A model generated the notes under the pieces. The model had not been told where the DNA came from. It saw nothing but the letters and a program-made list of their open reading frames with translations, and made no database searches. From the NCBI GenBank assembly GCA_902577515.1, contig CACGZJ010000006.1, positions 1 to 64,000 of the forward strand: 64,000 nt of DNA. The letters are read 5' to 3'. Below, in pieces: positions 27,823 to 39,143 of the stretch (position 1 is its first letter; every line of letters starts with the position of its first letter). Made by a program: the position numbers and the translations under genes. This DNA is from an uncultured Bacteroidota bacterium. GTDB lineage: Bacteria > Bacteroidota > Bacteroidia > Flavobacteriales > Flavobacteriaceae.

Positions 27823-28755
27823 CTAAATTAAACCATCTAATGCTGAATTAGTTTGTTTTACTGCTTCAACGCTCTTTTTGAACATTTCTACTTCAATATT
27901 ATTTAGATCTATTTCGATTATATCTTCAAAACCATTTTTACCAATAATAACAGGTACACCAATACATAGATCTTTGGCACCATACTCTCCGTTTAATAAT
28001 ACCGAACATGGAAGAATTTCTTTTGTATCATTTACAATTGCATTAACTAAATATGATACAGAGGCTCCTGGAGCATACCAAGCAGAAGTTCCTAGAAGCT
28101 TAGTCAGTGTAGCACCCCCAACCATGGTATTTGTAGTTATATTTAAAATCTCTTCTTTGGTGAGAATTTCAGAAAGTAAAATATCACTACATTTTGCATT
28201 AGAAGTAACTGGTATCATAGTGGTGTCTCCATGTCCACCAATTACCATAGCATCAATTTCATGCTGAGAATATTTTGTTGATTTTGAAATGTATGTTTTG
28301 AATCTAGAACTATCAAGAATCCCCCCCATACCTATTATTTTATTTTTAGATAAATTAAAAGACTTGTTTACAAGATATGTCATTGTATCCATAGGATTTG
28401 AAACGACAATAATAACTGCATCTGGGGAAAATTTGAGAAGATTTTCAGATACAGATTTAACAATACCAGCGTTTATCCCTATAAGCTCCTCTCTTGTCAT
28501 CCCAGGTTTTCTTGGAATTCCTGAAGTTATAACAACAACATCACTATTAGAAGTCTTTTCATATTGATTTGTAACACCCAATATTTTAGATCTAAATCCT
28601 AAAGTACTTGTAGTTTGAGTAAGATCCAGAGCTTTGCCCTCGGCAAATCCTTCCTTAATATCAAGCAGAATTATTTCTTCTGCAATTTCCTTTATTGCTA
28701 TATATTCAGCACACGAGGCACCTACGTTACCTGCACCAACTATTGTAACTTTCAT
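27823..28755 (-). CDS. mdh: Malate dehydrogenase (NAD)
   Basis: TCA-cycle oxidation of malate to oxaloacetate. 310 aa of the lactate-dehydrogenase-like MDH type. The Rossmann motif is VGAGNVGASCAE, the dicarboxylate-binding arginine is in GIPRKPGMTREEL, NPMDTMTYL follows, and the catalytic His is in VIGGHGDTTMIP. Arg at the LDH/MDH specificity position (KPGMTR) supports malate over lactate. It starts 2 bp after the gyrB stop, so the two form one operon. Confidence 0.94.
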   Translation of the reverse strand: MKVTIVGAGNVGASCAEYIAIKEIAEEIILLDIKEGFAEGKALDLTQTTSTLGFRSKILGVTNQYEKTSNSDVVVITSGIPRKPGMTREELIGINAGIVKSVSENLLKFSPDAVIIVVSNPMDTMTYLVNKSFNLSKNKIIGMGGILDSSRFKTYISKSTKYSQHEIDAMVIGGHGDTTMIPVTSNAKCSDILLSEILTKEEILNITTNTMVGGATLTKLLGTSAWYAPGASVSYLVNAIVNDTKEILPCSVLLNGEYGAKDLCIGVPVIIGKNGFEDIIEIDLNNIEVEMFKKSVEAVKQTNSALDGLI

Positions 28756-28757
28756 AA

Positions 28758-30707
<1,950 letters not shown>

Positions 30708-30798
30708 TTAGCTAATAAAAATATAGCTATAAATATACTAAAAATGAAGGTGGAAAATCGCTTGTAACAATCAGTATTTATAGTAACTTATCAACATT

Positions 30799-32466
30799 TT
30801 ATTCATAAGATTCATTATGAATATTTGATACAGATCTACCACTTGGATCATTAACATTTTTGAAAGACTCATCCCACTCTAGAGCTTGAGGAGTACTACA
30901 TGCTACAGATGGAACTGAAGGGACAGATCTTGCAGCTGCTTCACTAGAGAAATGTTCTTGAAAAATAGTCCTGTAATAGTATTCTTCTTTGTTTAGTGGA
31001 GTATTTACTGGGAATATTTCTGAAGCTTTTTCTATATCCTTATCAGATACTTCTTTAGAGACTAATTCTTTAAGACTATCAATCCAAGAATATCCTACAC
31101 CATCAGAGAATTGCTCTTTTTGTCTCCATAAAACACTTTCAGGAAGATAGTCCTTAAAAGCCTCTCTAAGAACCCATTTTTCAATTCTACCATTTTTAAT
31201 CATTTTATCCTTGGGATTAATATTCATTGCTGTTTCAATAAATTCTTTATCCAGAAACGGAACTCTACCCTCAATTCCCCATGCAGCAAGTGATTTGTTG
31301 GCTCTTAAACAATCGTATTGATGAAGTTTTTCAAGCTTTCTTACAGTTTCCTCATGAAATTCCTTTGAATTTGGTGCTTTATGAAAGTAAAGGTATCCAC
31401 CAAATAATTCATCAGCTCCTTCACCGGATAAGACCATTTTTATACCTAAAGATTTAATTGCCCTTGCCATTAAATACATTGGAGTTGAAGCTCTAACGGT
31501 TGTTACATCATATGTCTCTAAATGATAAATCACATCTCTAATAGCGTCTATACCTTCTTGTACAGTGAAATTTATTTCATGATGTACAGTGCCTATATGA
31601 TCTGCTACAATCTTAGCAGCTTTTAAATCAGGAGCACCTTTTAAGCCAACAGAAAATGAATGAAGTTGAGGCCACCAAGCATCTTTTTTATCTCCAGATT
31701 CTATTCTTTTAGATGCATATTTTTTAGCTAAAGCAGAGGTAATGGAGGAGTCAAGTCCACCAGAAAGCAAAACACCATAGGGAACATCACTCATAAGCTG
31801 TCTTTTTACTGCAGCTGAAAGGGAATCATGAATTGAGGCTATAGAAGTTTTTGCATTTTTAACTGAATCAAAAGAAGTCCACTCTGGTTTATACCACTCT
31901 TTAAGTTTCATATCATGACTTTCTAGATAGTAACCTGGAGGAAAAAGCTCAATTTTATCACACACACCCTCTAGAGATTTAAGTTCTGATGAAACATAAA
32001 AAATATTTCTATCATCCCAGCCCATATATAGAGGAATAATTCCCATATGATCTCTAGCTATAAGATAAGATTCTTTAGATGAATCATAAAGCGCAAACGC
32101 AAATATTCCATTTAGATCGTTCAGAAAATCAACACCCTTTGACTCATATAGTGGAATTAGGACTTCGCAATCTGATTGTGTTTTGAAGTTGTAACTATTT
32201 AAGAAACTCTCTCTAAGTGTTTGATGATTATAAATTTCTCCATTAACAGCAATTATTTTTTTACCATCTTGAGAAATTAATGGTTGCTTTCCAGATGTCG
32301 GATCAACAATTGCTAATCTTTCATGAGCTAAAATGGCTTTATCATCAGTATAAATACCACTCCAATCTGGACCACGGTGCCTTAACCTTTGGGCCATTTT
32401 TAAAACATCAGCTCTTACAGCTTCATTATCTCCTTTAATATTAAAGGCACAAACTATTCCACACAT
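30799..32466 (-). CDS. asnB: Asparagine synthetase B (glutamine-hydrolysing)
   Basis: Makes asparagine from aspartate, ATP and glutamine. The N-terminal glutaminase begins MCGIVCAF with Cys2 as nucleophile, followed by RHRGPDWSG and VNGEIYNH. The synthetase domain has the PP-loop LLSGGLDSSITSALA and GEGADELFGGY. 555 aa is the E. coli AsnB-like length. It is 3 bp downstream of the amidohydrolase gene on the same strand and 94 bp upstream of gyrB. Confidence 0.95.
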   Translation of the reverse strand: MCGIVCAFNIKGDNEAVRADVLKMAQRLRHRGPDWSGIYTDDKAILAHERLAIVDPTSGKQPLISQDGKKIIAVNGEIYNHQTLRESFLNSYNFKTQSDCEVLIPLYESKGVDFLNDLNGIFAFALYDSSKESYLIARDHMGIIPLYMGWDDRNIFYVSSELKSLEGVCDKIELFPPGYYLESHDMKLKEWYKPEWTSFDSVKNAKTSIASIHDSLSAAVKRQLMSDVPYGVLLSGGLDSSITSALAKKYASKRIESGDKKDAWWPQLHSFSVGLKGAPDLKAAKIVADHIGTVHHEINFTVQEGIDAIRDVIYHLETYDVTTVRASTPMYLMARAIKSLGIKMVLSGEGADELFGGYLYFHKAPNSKEFHEETVRKLEKLHQYDCLRANKSLAAWGIEGRVPFLDKEFIETAMNINPKDKMIKNGRIEKWVLREAFKDYLPESVLWRQKEQFSDGVGYSWIDSLKELVSKEVSDKDIEKASEIFPVNTPLNKEEYYYRTIFQEHFSSEAAARSVPSVPSVACSTPQALEWDESFKNVNDPSGRSVSNIHNESYE

Positions 32467-32469
32467 CTA

Positions 32470-34095
32470 TCAATTATATCTTCGATTAAATACAAGCTCT
32501 CCATTAATAAAAGTTGCAACAATATTAGTTAACGGAATTCTATTTTCAGGTGATGTAATAAGGTCATTATCTAAAATTATGAAATCGGCTAATTTACCAA
32601 CTTCGATACTTCCTTTTTCATCTTCTTCAAAATTAGCATAGGCCCCATACCTTGTCATTGCTATTAAAGCATCTACTCTTGAAATTGCATTTTCAACCTG
32701 AAATCCTTCACCTGGATAACCATTAATATCCTTTCTTACTACAGCAGAGTAGAAAGTCATAATTGGGCTAATATCTTCAACGGGAAAGTCTGTACCAAAA
32801 GCAATAACTTTAGATTTATTAAAAAGTTCTTTGTATGCATATGCAAATTTAGCTCTTGAAGAACCTATCCTATCATTTAACCAATACATGTCGCTAGTTG
32901 CGTGTGTAGGTTGAACTGAGGGTATGATTTTTGGATTAAAGAGATCAAAATCTTCTTTTGCAATAACTTGAGCATGTTCAATTCTCCATCTTGGGTCCCT
33001 ATAGTCAAAAAGTGCATTTCTATAGGCATTTAAAACAATTCTATTAGCCTTATCTCCAATAGCATGAGTGTTCATTTGAAATTTAGTACCTGCAAGTCTA
33101 AAAGCTAAGTTATTAATCGAGTCAATAGGTGTTCGAATAATACCCCTATACCCTTTTCTGTCAGAATAATCATTTATTAGAAGAGCTCCTCTTGATCCAA
33201 GAGCACCATCAACATAAACTTTAACTGATCTGACATTTAATCTATCTGTCTTGTATGGACCTAATTTTAAAAAATGTTCTAATGAAATTGGGTCATTATC
33301 AATCATGGCATATATTTTGATTTTTAAGGCTCCTTGTTTTTGAAGTTCATCAATCAATTCGATTTGTTTTTTTGATAAGCCAGCATCAGAAATTGTGGTT
33401 AACCCGTTCTTAAAAGCCAAATCTTGAGCACTAAGAAGAGCCTTAATTGATTCATCTTTAGTTGGTTCAGGTATGATATCATCAACTAATCTCATCGAAT
33501 TGTCAATTAAAACACCTGTTAATTTATTACCCTTCTTTATTATTTCCCCACCATCAACTTTTGTTGAATTATCAATTCCAGCGAGTCTCAGAGCAGAATC
33601 GTTTACTAAATATGCGTGACCATCAATTCTTCTGAGAACAACTGGCTTATTAGGAAAAGTTTCATTTAAAATAGTATTAGTTGGAAAAGTCTTAATATTC
33701 CAATCATTTTGATCCCATCCTCTACCTAAAATAAAGTCTTTATTATTTTCAGCGTCGAATTCTTTGACTCTGTCTATTACATCCTCCATACTTCTAGTAT
33801 CCTTTAAATCTACCTGATTAAGATAGAATCCCAAGTCGTAGAAATGTGCATGAGAGTCAATAAATCCAGGATATACAGGAAGATCTTGAGCATTTATAAT
33901 ATTACTTGATGAAAAATTTGATAATATTTCGTCACCCCCAACATAAACGAACTTTCCTTCCTTAACAGCAAATGAGGTATGTTTAGTATTTAGTTTATCT
34001 GCTGAATAAATATTAGCATTGTGAACTATTAAATCAACACTCTCTGAACATGATGTTAGTAGAACTAGAAAAAGAAGAAGTGTTTTTTTAGTCAT
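32470..34095 (-). CDS. Amidohydrolase (YtcJ-like) lipoprotein
   Basis: Metal-dependent hydrolase of the amidohydrolase-3 group. A lipoprotein signal (KKTLLLFLVLLTSC) puts it in the periplasm or on a membrane. The metal motif is YPGFIDSHAHFYDLG, with NTHAIGDKAN and FGTDFPVEDISP later, and a C-terminal composite beta domain (GSIEVGKLADFIILD). The track start 34113 adds six residues; ATG 34095 places the lipobox normally and gives 541 aa. The substrate is unknown. It is probably co-transcribed with asnB, which could hint at an amide or amino-acid derivative. Confidence 0.88.
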   Translation of the reverse strand: MTKKTLLLFLVLLTSCSESVDLIVHNANIYSADKLNTKHTSFAVKEGKFVYVGGDEILSNFSSSNIINAQDLPVYPGFIDSHAHFYDLGFYLNQVDLKDTRSMEDVIDRVKEFDAENNKDFILGRGWDQNDWNIKTFPTNTILNETFPNKPVVLRRIDGHAYLVNDSALRLAGIDNSTKVDGGEIIKKGNKLTGVLIDNSMRLVDDIIPEPTKDESIKALLSAQDLAFKNGLTTISDAGLSKKQIELIDELQKQGALKIKIYAMIDNDPISLEHFLKLGPYKTDRLNVRSVKVYVDGALGSRGALLINDYSDRKGYRGIIRTPIDSINNLAFRLAGTKFQMNTHAIGDKANRIVLNAYRNALFDYRDPRWRIEHAQVIAKEDFDLFNPKIIPSVQPTHATSDMYWLNDRIGSSRAKFAYAYKELFNKSKVIAFGTDFPVEDISPIMTFYSAVVRKDINGYPGEGFQVENAISRVDALIAMTRYGAYANFEEDEKGSIEVGKLADFIILDNDLITSPENRIPLTNIVATFINGELVFNRRYN

Positions 34096-34199
34096 AGAAA
34101 AAATTATGTACAAATTAAATCAAATGAAGTGTATCTAACAAAAAAAAACTTAATAATAATTAACAAAAAAATTAATTATTTACTACATTGATTGACAAT

Positions 34200-34874
34200 A
34201 TGCCGATAGTTAATATTATTAATACTGACCTGCAAATTGATCAAAAAAAAATTTTAGAAAATGTAAATTTTGAATTAAGAAAAGGTGATTTAAAGTTCCT
34301 AATAGGAAAAACTGGAAGCGGCAAAACAACTTTCATAAATTCAATTTTTGGAAATCTAGATATAAAAAGTTCAGATAAATTTGATGTACTAGGGTTTGAT
34401 TTAAAAAAAATTAAAGAAAATCAGATTCCAAAATTAAGGAGGAAAATTGGATTTGTTTTTCAAGATTTTAAACTTCTCAATGATAGATCAATCTATAATA
34501 ATCTAGAATTTGTTCTAAAAGCAACAGGTCATAATAACAAAGAGGAAATTAATGATAAGATTCAAAGAGCTCTTAAATTAGTTGGCATTGATACCTCTCT
34601 AGATAAACTTCCTAATAAATTATCTGGTGGAGAACAACAAAGAGTAGCTATAGCAAGGTCATTACTTAATAGTCCTGAATTAATAATTGCAGATGAGCCA
34701 ACAGGAAACCTAGATCCTGATACTACTCAGGAGATAATTGAGTTATTTCAAAGGATAAATAAATATGGTACATCAATGATAATTGCTACTCATGATTATA
34801 ATCTCATTCTAAAGCTAAAAGGTAAAGTTTATAAGTGTGAAGATGGAAAATTTTATGAAGTCAAAAGAAAATAA
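34200..34874 (+). CDS. ftsE: ABC ATP-binding protein, FtsE-like
   Basis: A 224 aa lone ATPase with Walker A GKTGSGKTTF, Q-loop VFQDFKLL, signature LSGGEQQRVAIARSLL, Walker B LIIADEPTGNLDP and switch ATHDYNL. The FQDFKLLNDRSIYNNL string is typical of FtsE, which with FtsX controls peptidoglycan hydrolases at the division site. FtsX is not adjacent, so a LolD/MacB-type role is not excluded. The track starts at TTG 34188; ATG 34200 is preferred. kdsA follows after 16 bp. Confidence 0.85.
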   Translation: MPIVNIINTDLQIDQKKILENVNFELRKGDLKFLIGKTGSGKTTFINSIFGNLDIKSSDKFDVLGFDLKKIKENQIPKLRRKIGFVFQDFKLLNDRSIYNNLEFVLKATGHNNKEEINDKIQRALKLVGIDTSLDKLPNKLSGGEQQRVAIARSLLNSPELIIADEPTGNLDPDTTQEIIELFQRINKYGTSMIIATHDYNLILKLKGKVYKCEDGKFYEVKRK

Positions 34875-34890
34875 TTATTAATATTGATAA

Positions 34891-35691
34891 ATGATTACAG
34901 ATAAAATTGAAAAAAATAAATTTTTACTCATTGCTGGACCATGCGCAATTGAAGGAAAAGATATAGCTTTTGAAATAGCTCATAAACTCGTTGACATAAG
35001 TTCGAAATTATCAATACCTCTAGTATTTAAAGGTAGTTATAGAAAAGCGAATAGAACCCGATTAGACAGTTTTACAGGTATCGGTGATTTAGAGGCATTA
35101 AAGATTTTGGGTGATATAAGTTCTAAATTAAATATTCCTGTAATTACAGATATCCATAGTTCGAGTGAAGCAGAAATAGCATCAGAATTTGTAGATATCA
35201 TTCAGATACCTGCATTTCTTTCTAGACAGACGGATATTCTTATAAGTGCTGCAAAAACTGATAAAATAATTAATATTAAAAAAGGACAATTTATGAGTGT
35301 AGATAGCATGAAATATGCAGTTAATAAAGTAGTTGAATCTGGAAACGATAAGGTGATGATTACTGAAAGAGGAACTCAATTTGGATATAATGATTTAATA
35401 GTTGATTTTAGGGGAATTAGTGAATTAAAAAAGCTAGCTCCTACAATTTTAGATGTTACTCATTCAGTTCAGAGACCTAACCAAATCTCAGGAGTTACTG
35501 GTGGTAACCCAGAGTATATTGAATCACTTGCTAGAGCTGGAATTGTAAATGGTGTTGATGGAATTTTCATAGAGACACATACTGACCCTTCTAAAGCAAA
35601 AAGCGACGGTTCTAATATGTTAGACTTAAATAAATTAGAACAGCTTATTTTGAATCTTTTAGCTATAAGAGACACAGCGTCTAGATTATAG
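34891..35691 (+). CDS. kdsA: 3-deoxy-8-phosphooctulonate (Kdo-8-P) synthase
   Basis: Condenses phosphoenolpyruvate with arabinose 5-phosphate to Kdo-8-phosphate for the LPS inner core. Motifs: LIAGPCAIEG, FKGSYRKANRTRLDSFTGIGD, ITERGTQFGYNDLIVDFRG, and VTHSVQRPNQISGVTGG. 266 aa is within the family range. The phosphatase for the next step, kdsC, lies at 47.5 kb in this window. Confidence 0.96.
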   Translation: MITDKIEKNKFLLIAGPCAIEGKDIAFEIAHKLVDISSKLSIPLVFKGSYRKANRTRLDSFTGIGDLEALKILGDISSKLNIPVITDIHSSSEAEIASEFVDIIQIPAFLSRQTDILISAAKTDKIINIKKGQFMSVDSMKYAVNKVVESGNDKVMITERGTQFGYNDLIVDFRGISELKKLAPTILDVTHSVQRPNQISGVTGGNPEYIESLARAGIVNGVDGIFIETHTDPSKAKSDGSNMLDLNKLEQLILNLLAIRDTASRL

Positions 35692-35703
35692 TCTTATTTA
35701 TCA

Positions 35704-35729
35704 TATCTTTGCCATTCTTTTGTACTTTG
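35704..35729 (+). promoter_or_regulatory. Promoter-like elements before tmRNA
   Basis: TATCTTTG (35704-35711) matches TAnnTTTG but lies 26 bp before the tmRNA 5' end. TACTTTG (35723-35729) is one base short of consensus but 7 bp before it. Either could drive ssrA. Confidence 0.3.
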
Positions 35730-35736
35730 AAATTTT

Positions 35737-36133
35737 GGGGTCGACTGGTTTTGACAGCAAGAATAATTTAATTATTTGCAAGTCGAGTGTTGAAAATAAT
35801 CTCGTAAATCTATTTTTCAACTTTTAAATGGCGAAAATAACTACGCTCTAGCTGCATAATTGACTGAATTATAGTAGGTTTTTTGCTAATCTCAACAAGG
35901 TTGAGAAGCTAGATGTCTCTTAAAAACTTAGATTAACAGTTTTTATATTTGAGATACCATTAAGTTAATCTAGAATTTTACAATCACTGGGTAAAATTTA
36001 AAACTAAAAGTGATAAGGTTGATATTATGGTTGTTATCTACCTAGTATTTACTCGAAAATTTAAAGATAAATAAGCTTGTAGACGATAGTTTAATTACTT
36101 GTTTGGACGCGGGTTCGAATCCCGCCGACTCCA
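35737..36133 (+). ncRNA. ssrA: Transfer-messenger RNA (tmRNA)
   Basis: Rescues stalled ribosomes. The 5' GGGGTCGACTGG and 3' GGGTTCGAATCCCGCCGACTCCA ends form the tRNA-like domain (one G-U pair in the acceptor). The tag reading frame begins at GGC 35830 and reads GENNYALAA followed by TAA (35857-35859), a Bacteroidota-type degradation tag. The intervening sequence has the length expected for pseudoknots. CCA is not encoded; a T7 tract directly follows at 36135 and may aid termination. Confidence 0.97.
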
Positions 36134-36312
36134 CTTTTTTTATACATTCCTCAAAATACATAGCATTTTTTTCAGAATTTTTTAATTTATCATACGGAAT
36201 ATTATCAAATCATTAATAAAACTTTATTATATCGTAAAAAAAACTTATATAAATTCAGTCTATATAAATTTTGATTAATTTCATGATGTTATAACAAAAA
36301 ACAATTTACTAT
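36134..36312 (+). other. AT-rich intergenic region after tmRNA
   Basis: This 179 bp stretch is the longest gene-free piece in the window. It holds the T tract after tmRNA, a near-direct repeat TATATAAATT (about 36246 and 36261), and presumably the promoter of the tandem secreted genes (TAAATTTTG-like string near 36265). No ORF, RNA fold or clear terminator is visible. Confidence 0.4.
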
Positions 36313-37071
36313 ATGAAAAACTTATTATTAACTCTAGCATTGGTTTTTTCTTTTTCTATAAATGCTCAGTATGCTGTAATGTATGCTGTTGATTTAAATG
36401 AAGGTGGTGAGGATGATTATTTAAGTCTTGAAAAATTTTGGTCAGAGATTCATAGTGAAGCTTTAAATCAAGGGCTACATGATGGATGGTCAGTTTGGAA
36501 GAGAACTCCTAAAGATGGTGATCAAGAATCAGCTGCAGAGTATTTTATTTTTGAAAATTACTCTTCTATGGAACAAATGCAAAAAGGTTATAATGCTTTA
36601 GAAATTGCAACTAAAGTATATAAGGGCAAAAAGTCTAGAAGATATATTCAATCTATGGTTCAAGGAACTGGAATCACAAATCCTCATAGAGAGAGAAGAG
36701 TTTATAGACTTCAAGGTATATCAGCAACTATCCTAGCCGGAGGTAGTGTTAAGCCAGGCGACGTTGGAACAATAAACCTAATGGTAAAAAAATCTGATGA
36801 TTTTGAAAATTATGAATCTCAAATTTGGAAACCAGTTGCAGAAAAAAATATTATGAAAGGAAGCTTGAGACAATGGGTTCTTGCGGAAGTCATAAGCAGA
36901 TCTGATAATGCATATCAAGATTGGACTCACCTAGTATGGAACTTAAGAGGACAAGGGACAGAATTTTATGAAACTTCCGGATTTATATGGGATAAGCTTT
37001 GGGAAGGAATTGAATCATCAAGAGATATGTCCGACGGTACAGAACTTACCTGTGTATTTGCAGTAAACTAA
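36313..37071 (+). CDS. Secreted protein of unknown function, paralogue A
   Basis: 252 aa with signal peptide KNLLLTLALVFSFSINAQ. It is clearly homologous to the next gene (shared AQY..., LNEG.ED.YL.LEKF, YKGK.S.R, DDFENYE..WKP, ..AY). The protein seems to contain two related halves, each with a strand-rich 'A V.LNEG..D.Y...EKFW' or 'DFENYE.QIWKP' start and an aromatic end. That pattern recalls dimeric alpha-beta barrel (NIPSNAP/Dabb-like) repeats, but I cannot assign a family. It is first gene of a two-gene unit with its own leader and a downstream terminator. Confidence 0.8.
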   Translation: MKNLLLTLALVFSFSINAQYAVMYAVDLNEGGEDDYLSLEKFWSEIHSEALNQGLHDGWSVWKRTPKDGDQESAAEYFIFENYSSMEQMQKGYNALEIATKVYKGKKSRRYIQSMVQGTGITNPHRERRVYRLQGISATILAGGSVKPGDVGTINLMVKKSDDFENYESQIWKPVAEKNIMKGSLRQWVLAEVISRSDNAYQDWTHLVWNLRGQGTEFYETSGFIWDKLWEGIESSRDMSDGTELTCVFAVN

Positions 37072-37095
37072 TTTTAAAACTATAAATCAAAAAAT

Positions 37096-37872
37096 ATGAA
37101 AACTAAATTTATTAAACTATTATTTACTTTATTCATCACTTTAGGTTTATCAGCTCAATATAGTATTATTAGTGCTGTTGCCTTAAATGAAGGTGCAGAA
37201 GATCAGTACCTAAAGCTTGAAAAATTTTACGGTCCTGCTCACGATTTAGCTGTTAAAAAAGGTTTGCAAACCTTACAAGCTGTATTTAAAGTTACATCAG
37301 AAACTGATGCAGAAAATGGACCACATTATATTATTGTCACTGGTTTTAACTCTAAGGAACAATTAGATAATTATACTAGTGGTAATGTAAATTATCTTGA
37401 TCTTGCAGTTGAAGCCTATAAAGGTAAAATGTCTTCAAGAGCTGTTACAAGAATGATGAATTCTACTGGTTCAGAAAGTAAAGAAAGGAGAAACTATATT
37501 ACACAGGGTGTTGATCAAACAATTTGGTCAGGAGGTGATTTAAAACCAGGTGATACAATGAATTTAACTCCTACTCAGGCTCTTAATGAGGATTTTGAAA
37601 ATTATGAAACAAAATTTTGGAAACCCTACATTGAGAAAGCAATAATTAAGGGGCAGCACAGATGGTGGGCTTTATCAAAAGTTATTGATAAAAATGAAAA
37701 TGCTTACGATTCTGTCTCACATTTTTTTTGGAACATTCCTGTTGAAGGTTCAAACTGGTGGTCAGAAATAGATCAAGATGATTTCAAATTTCAGAAACTT
37801 CAAGAGGGCCTCAATGCTGCTAGCCAGCATGCTGATCCAATAAGTCTTGAATTAGTTTCAATCCATAACTAA
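37096..37872 (+). CDS. Secreted protein of unknown function, paralogue B
   Basis: 258 aa with signal peptide KFIKLLFTLFITLGLSAQ. It is a tandem duplicate of the gene 24 bp upstream, with conserved LNEGAEDQYLKLEKFYGPAH, AYKGKMSSRA, DLKPGDTMNL and NEDFENYETKFWKPY. Mature N-termini are nearly the same (QYSIISAVALNEG against QYAVMYAVDLNEG). Divergence is considerable, so the duplication is old. The gene ends 18 bp before a strong hairpin terminator. No catalytic motif is recognised. Confidence 0.8.
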   Translation: MKTKFIKLLFTLFITLGLSAQYSIISAVALNEGAEDQYLKLEKFYGPAHDLAVKKGLQTLQAVFKVTSETDAENGPHYIIVTGFNSKEQLDNYTSGNVNYLDLAVEAYKGKMSSRAVTRMMNSTGSESKERRNYITQGVDQTIWSGGDLKPGDTMNLTPTQALNEDFENYETKFWKPYIEKAIIKGQHRWWALSKVIDKNENAYDSVSHFFWNIPVEGSNWWSEIDQDDFKFQKLQEGLNAASQHADPISLELVSIHN

Positions 37873-37890
37873 TAAACCAATTTTTATTAG

Positions 37891-37920
37891 AAAAAAACCC
37901 GCCTTTTTGGTGGGTTTTTT
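37891..37920 (+). terminator. Intrinsic terminator after the secreted paralogue pair
   Basis: AAAAAAACCCGCC, loop TTTTT, GGTGGGTTTTTT: a 6 bp GC-rich stem (one G-U) extended by A-U pairs and ending in a U tract. The A/T-flanked symmetry would also work on the opposite strand. Its last T starts a TATTTTTG element before the mscS gene. Confidence 0.9.
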
Positions 37921-37931
37921 ATTTTTGTAGA

Positions 37932-39143
37932 ATGATTAAGGATAAAATAATCGATTTTCTAAATAATTATGGTGTTCCTGAAAGCTTATCTAATGTTTTA
38001 GCGTCAGGATTAATTTTTGTTGCAATTGTAGTTATAGTTGTAATAATTAATTTTATTGGAAGGAAAATAATACTATCATTCTTTAAAAGGATTGCAAGAT
38101 CTACCTCTACTCCTTTTGATGATCTTTTAGTAAAGAATAAAATTCCAAGACTTCTATCTTTTGTTCCTTCATTATTTTTTCTTTTTTGGGTTATACCTAT
38201 TTATAATCAAGATTTATTGATAGGTTTAGAAGCTCTAACTATAGTCCTATTTATTGTAACAGTAAAGTCTATTCTAGGAACAGTTAAGGATTATTTTAAA
38301 CTAAGTTCTTCGCTAAAACATATACCTATAGATAGCTACATTCAAGTTATAATGATATTTCTTTGGTTTATAGGAATAATTCTAATTTTATCAGTTCTTA
38401 CAGGTAGGGAAATTGGAACTTTTCTTGCATCACTTGGTGCATTATCAGCTATAATTATCCTTGTATTTAGAGATACAATACTTGGTTTTGTCTCCAGTAT
38501 ACAAATTACAGTTAACGATACTGTTAGAATTGGAGATTGGATAACAATGAAGGGTTCTGATGCAGATGGAACTGTGATTGAAGTTAACCTTTCTACAGTT
38601 AAAGTTCAAAATTTTGATAATACAATAACTACTATTCCGACATACAAACTTGTATCTGACTCATTTATAAATTGGAGAGGTATGGAAGAATCTAATGGAA
38701 GAAGAATAAAAAGATCTATTTTAATCAAACCAAGTTCAATTCGTTTTCTTATTGATGATGAATTAGATGAACTTAAGAAAGTTAATCTTATAAATAAATA
38801 TTTAACATCAAAAATTAAAGAGATAAAAAGTTATAACAACGATAATAATATTGATAAATCTATGTTATTAAATGGTAGAAATCTTACAAATTTAGGAGTT
38901 TTTAGAATCTATATTGAAGAATATTTAAAATCACATCCAATGACAAATGATGATTTAACAATGATGTGTAGACAACTTGAACCCACCTCACAAGGTATTC
39001 CTATCCAAATATATACTTTTTCAAAAGACAAAGAGTGGACAAAATATGAAGCTTTGACTTCTGATATTTTTGACCACTTATTATCTTCTGTTAAATATTT
39101 TAAATTAGAGTGCTTTGAACTTAGTCAATTCCCTGGCCAATAA
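37932..39143 (+). CDS. Mechanosensitive channel, MscS family
   Basis: 403 aa. It has several membrane segments in the first 200 residues, then the MscS pore and beta-domain signature VFRDTILGFVSSIQITVNDTVRIGDWI and GTVIEVNLSTVKVQNFDNTITTIPTYKLVSDSFINW (quoted in part only as evidence of the conserved beta domain). It opens under membrane tension to release solutes after osmotic downshock. A TATTTTTG element (37920-37927) ends 4 bp before the ATG, so a short or absent leader is possible. The 3' end overlaps the opposing BNR gene by 23 bp. Confidence 0.9.
   Translation: MIKDKIIDFLNNYGVPESLSNVLASGLIFVAIVVIVVIINFIGRKIILSFFKRIARSTSTPFDDLLVKNKIPRLLSFVPSLFFLFWVIPIYNQDLLIGLEALTIVLFIVTVKSILGTVKDYFKLSSSLKHIPIDSYIQVIMIFLWFIGIILILSVLTGREIGTFLASLGALSAIIILVFRDTILGFVSSIQITVNDTVRIGDWITMKGSDADGTVIEVNLSTVKVQNFDNTITTIPTYKLVSDSFINWRGMEESNGRRIKRSILIKPSSIRFLIDDELDELKKVNLINKYLTSKIKEIKSYNNDNNIDKSMLLNGRNLTNLGVFRIYIEEYLKSHPMTNDDLTMMCRQLEPTSQGIPIQIYTFSKDKEWTKYEALTSDIFDHLLSSVKYFKLECFELSQFPGQ

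Noticed and set aside
27878-28567. Two plus-strand ORFs (129 and 92 aa) antisense to mdh
   Set aside because: They lie wholly opposite the mdh coding frame and show no protein-like motif.
34188-34199. Upstream TTG start for ftsE, and similar track starts for folP, guaB, truA, lgt, alkB, aconitase and others
   Set aside because: A nearby ATG gives a better family match, avoids overlap with a promoter or a neighbouring gene, or leaves a normal signal peptide; the shorter forms are reported.
36246-36272. Near-direct repeat of TATATAAATT before the secreted paralogues
   Set aside because: Ten-base AT-only repeats are expected by chance in DNA this AT-rich.
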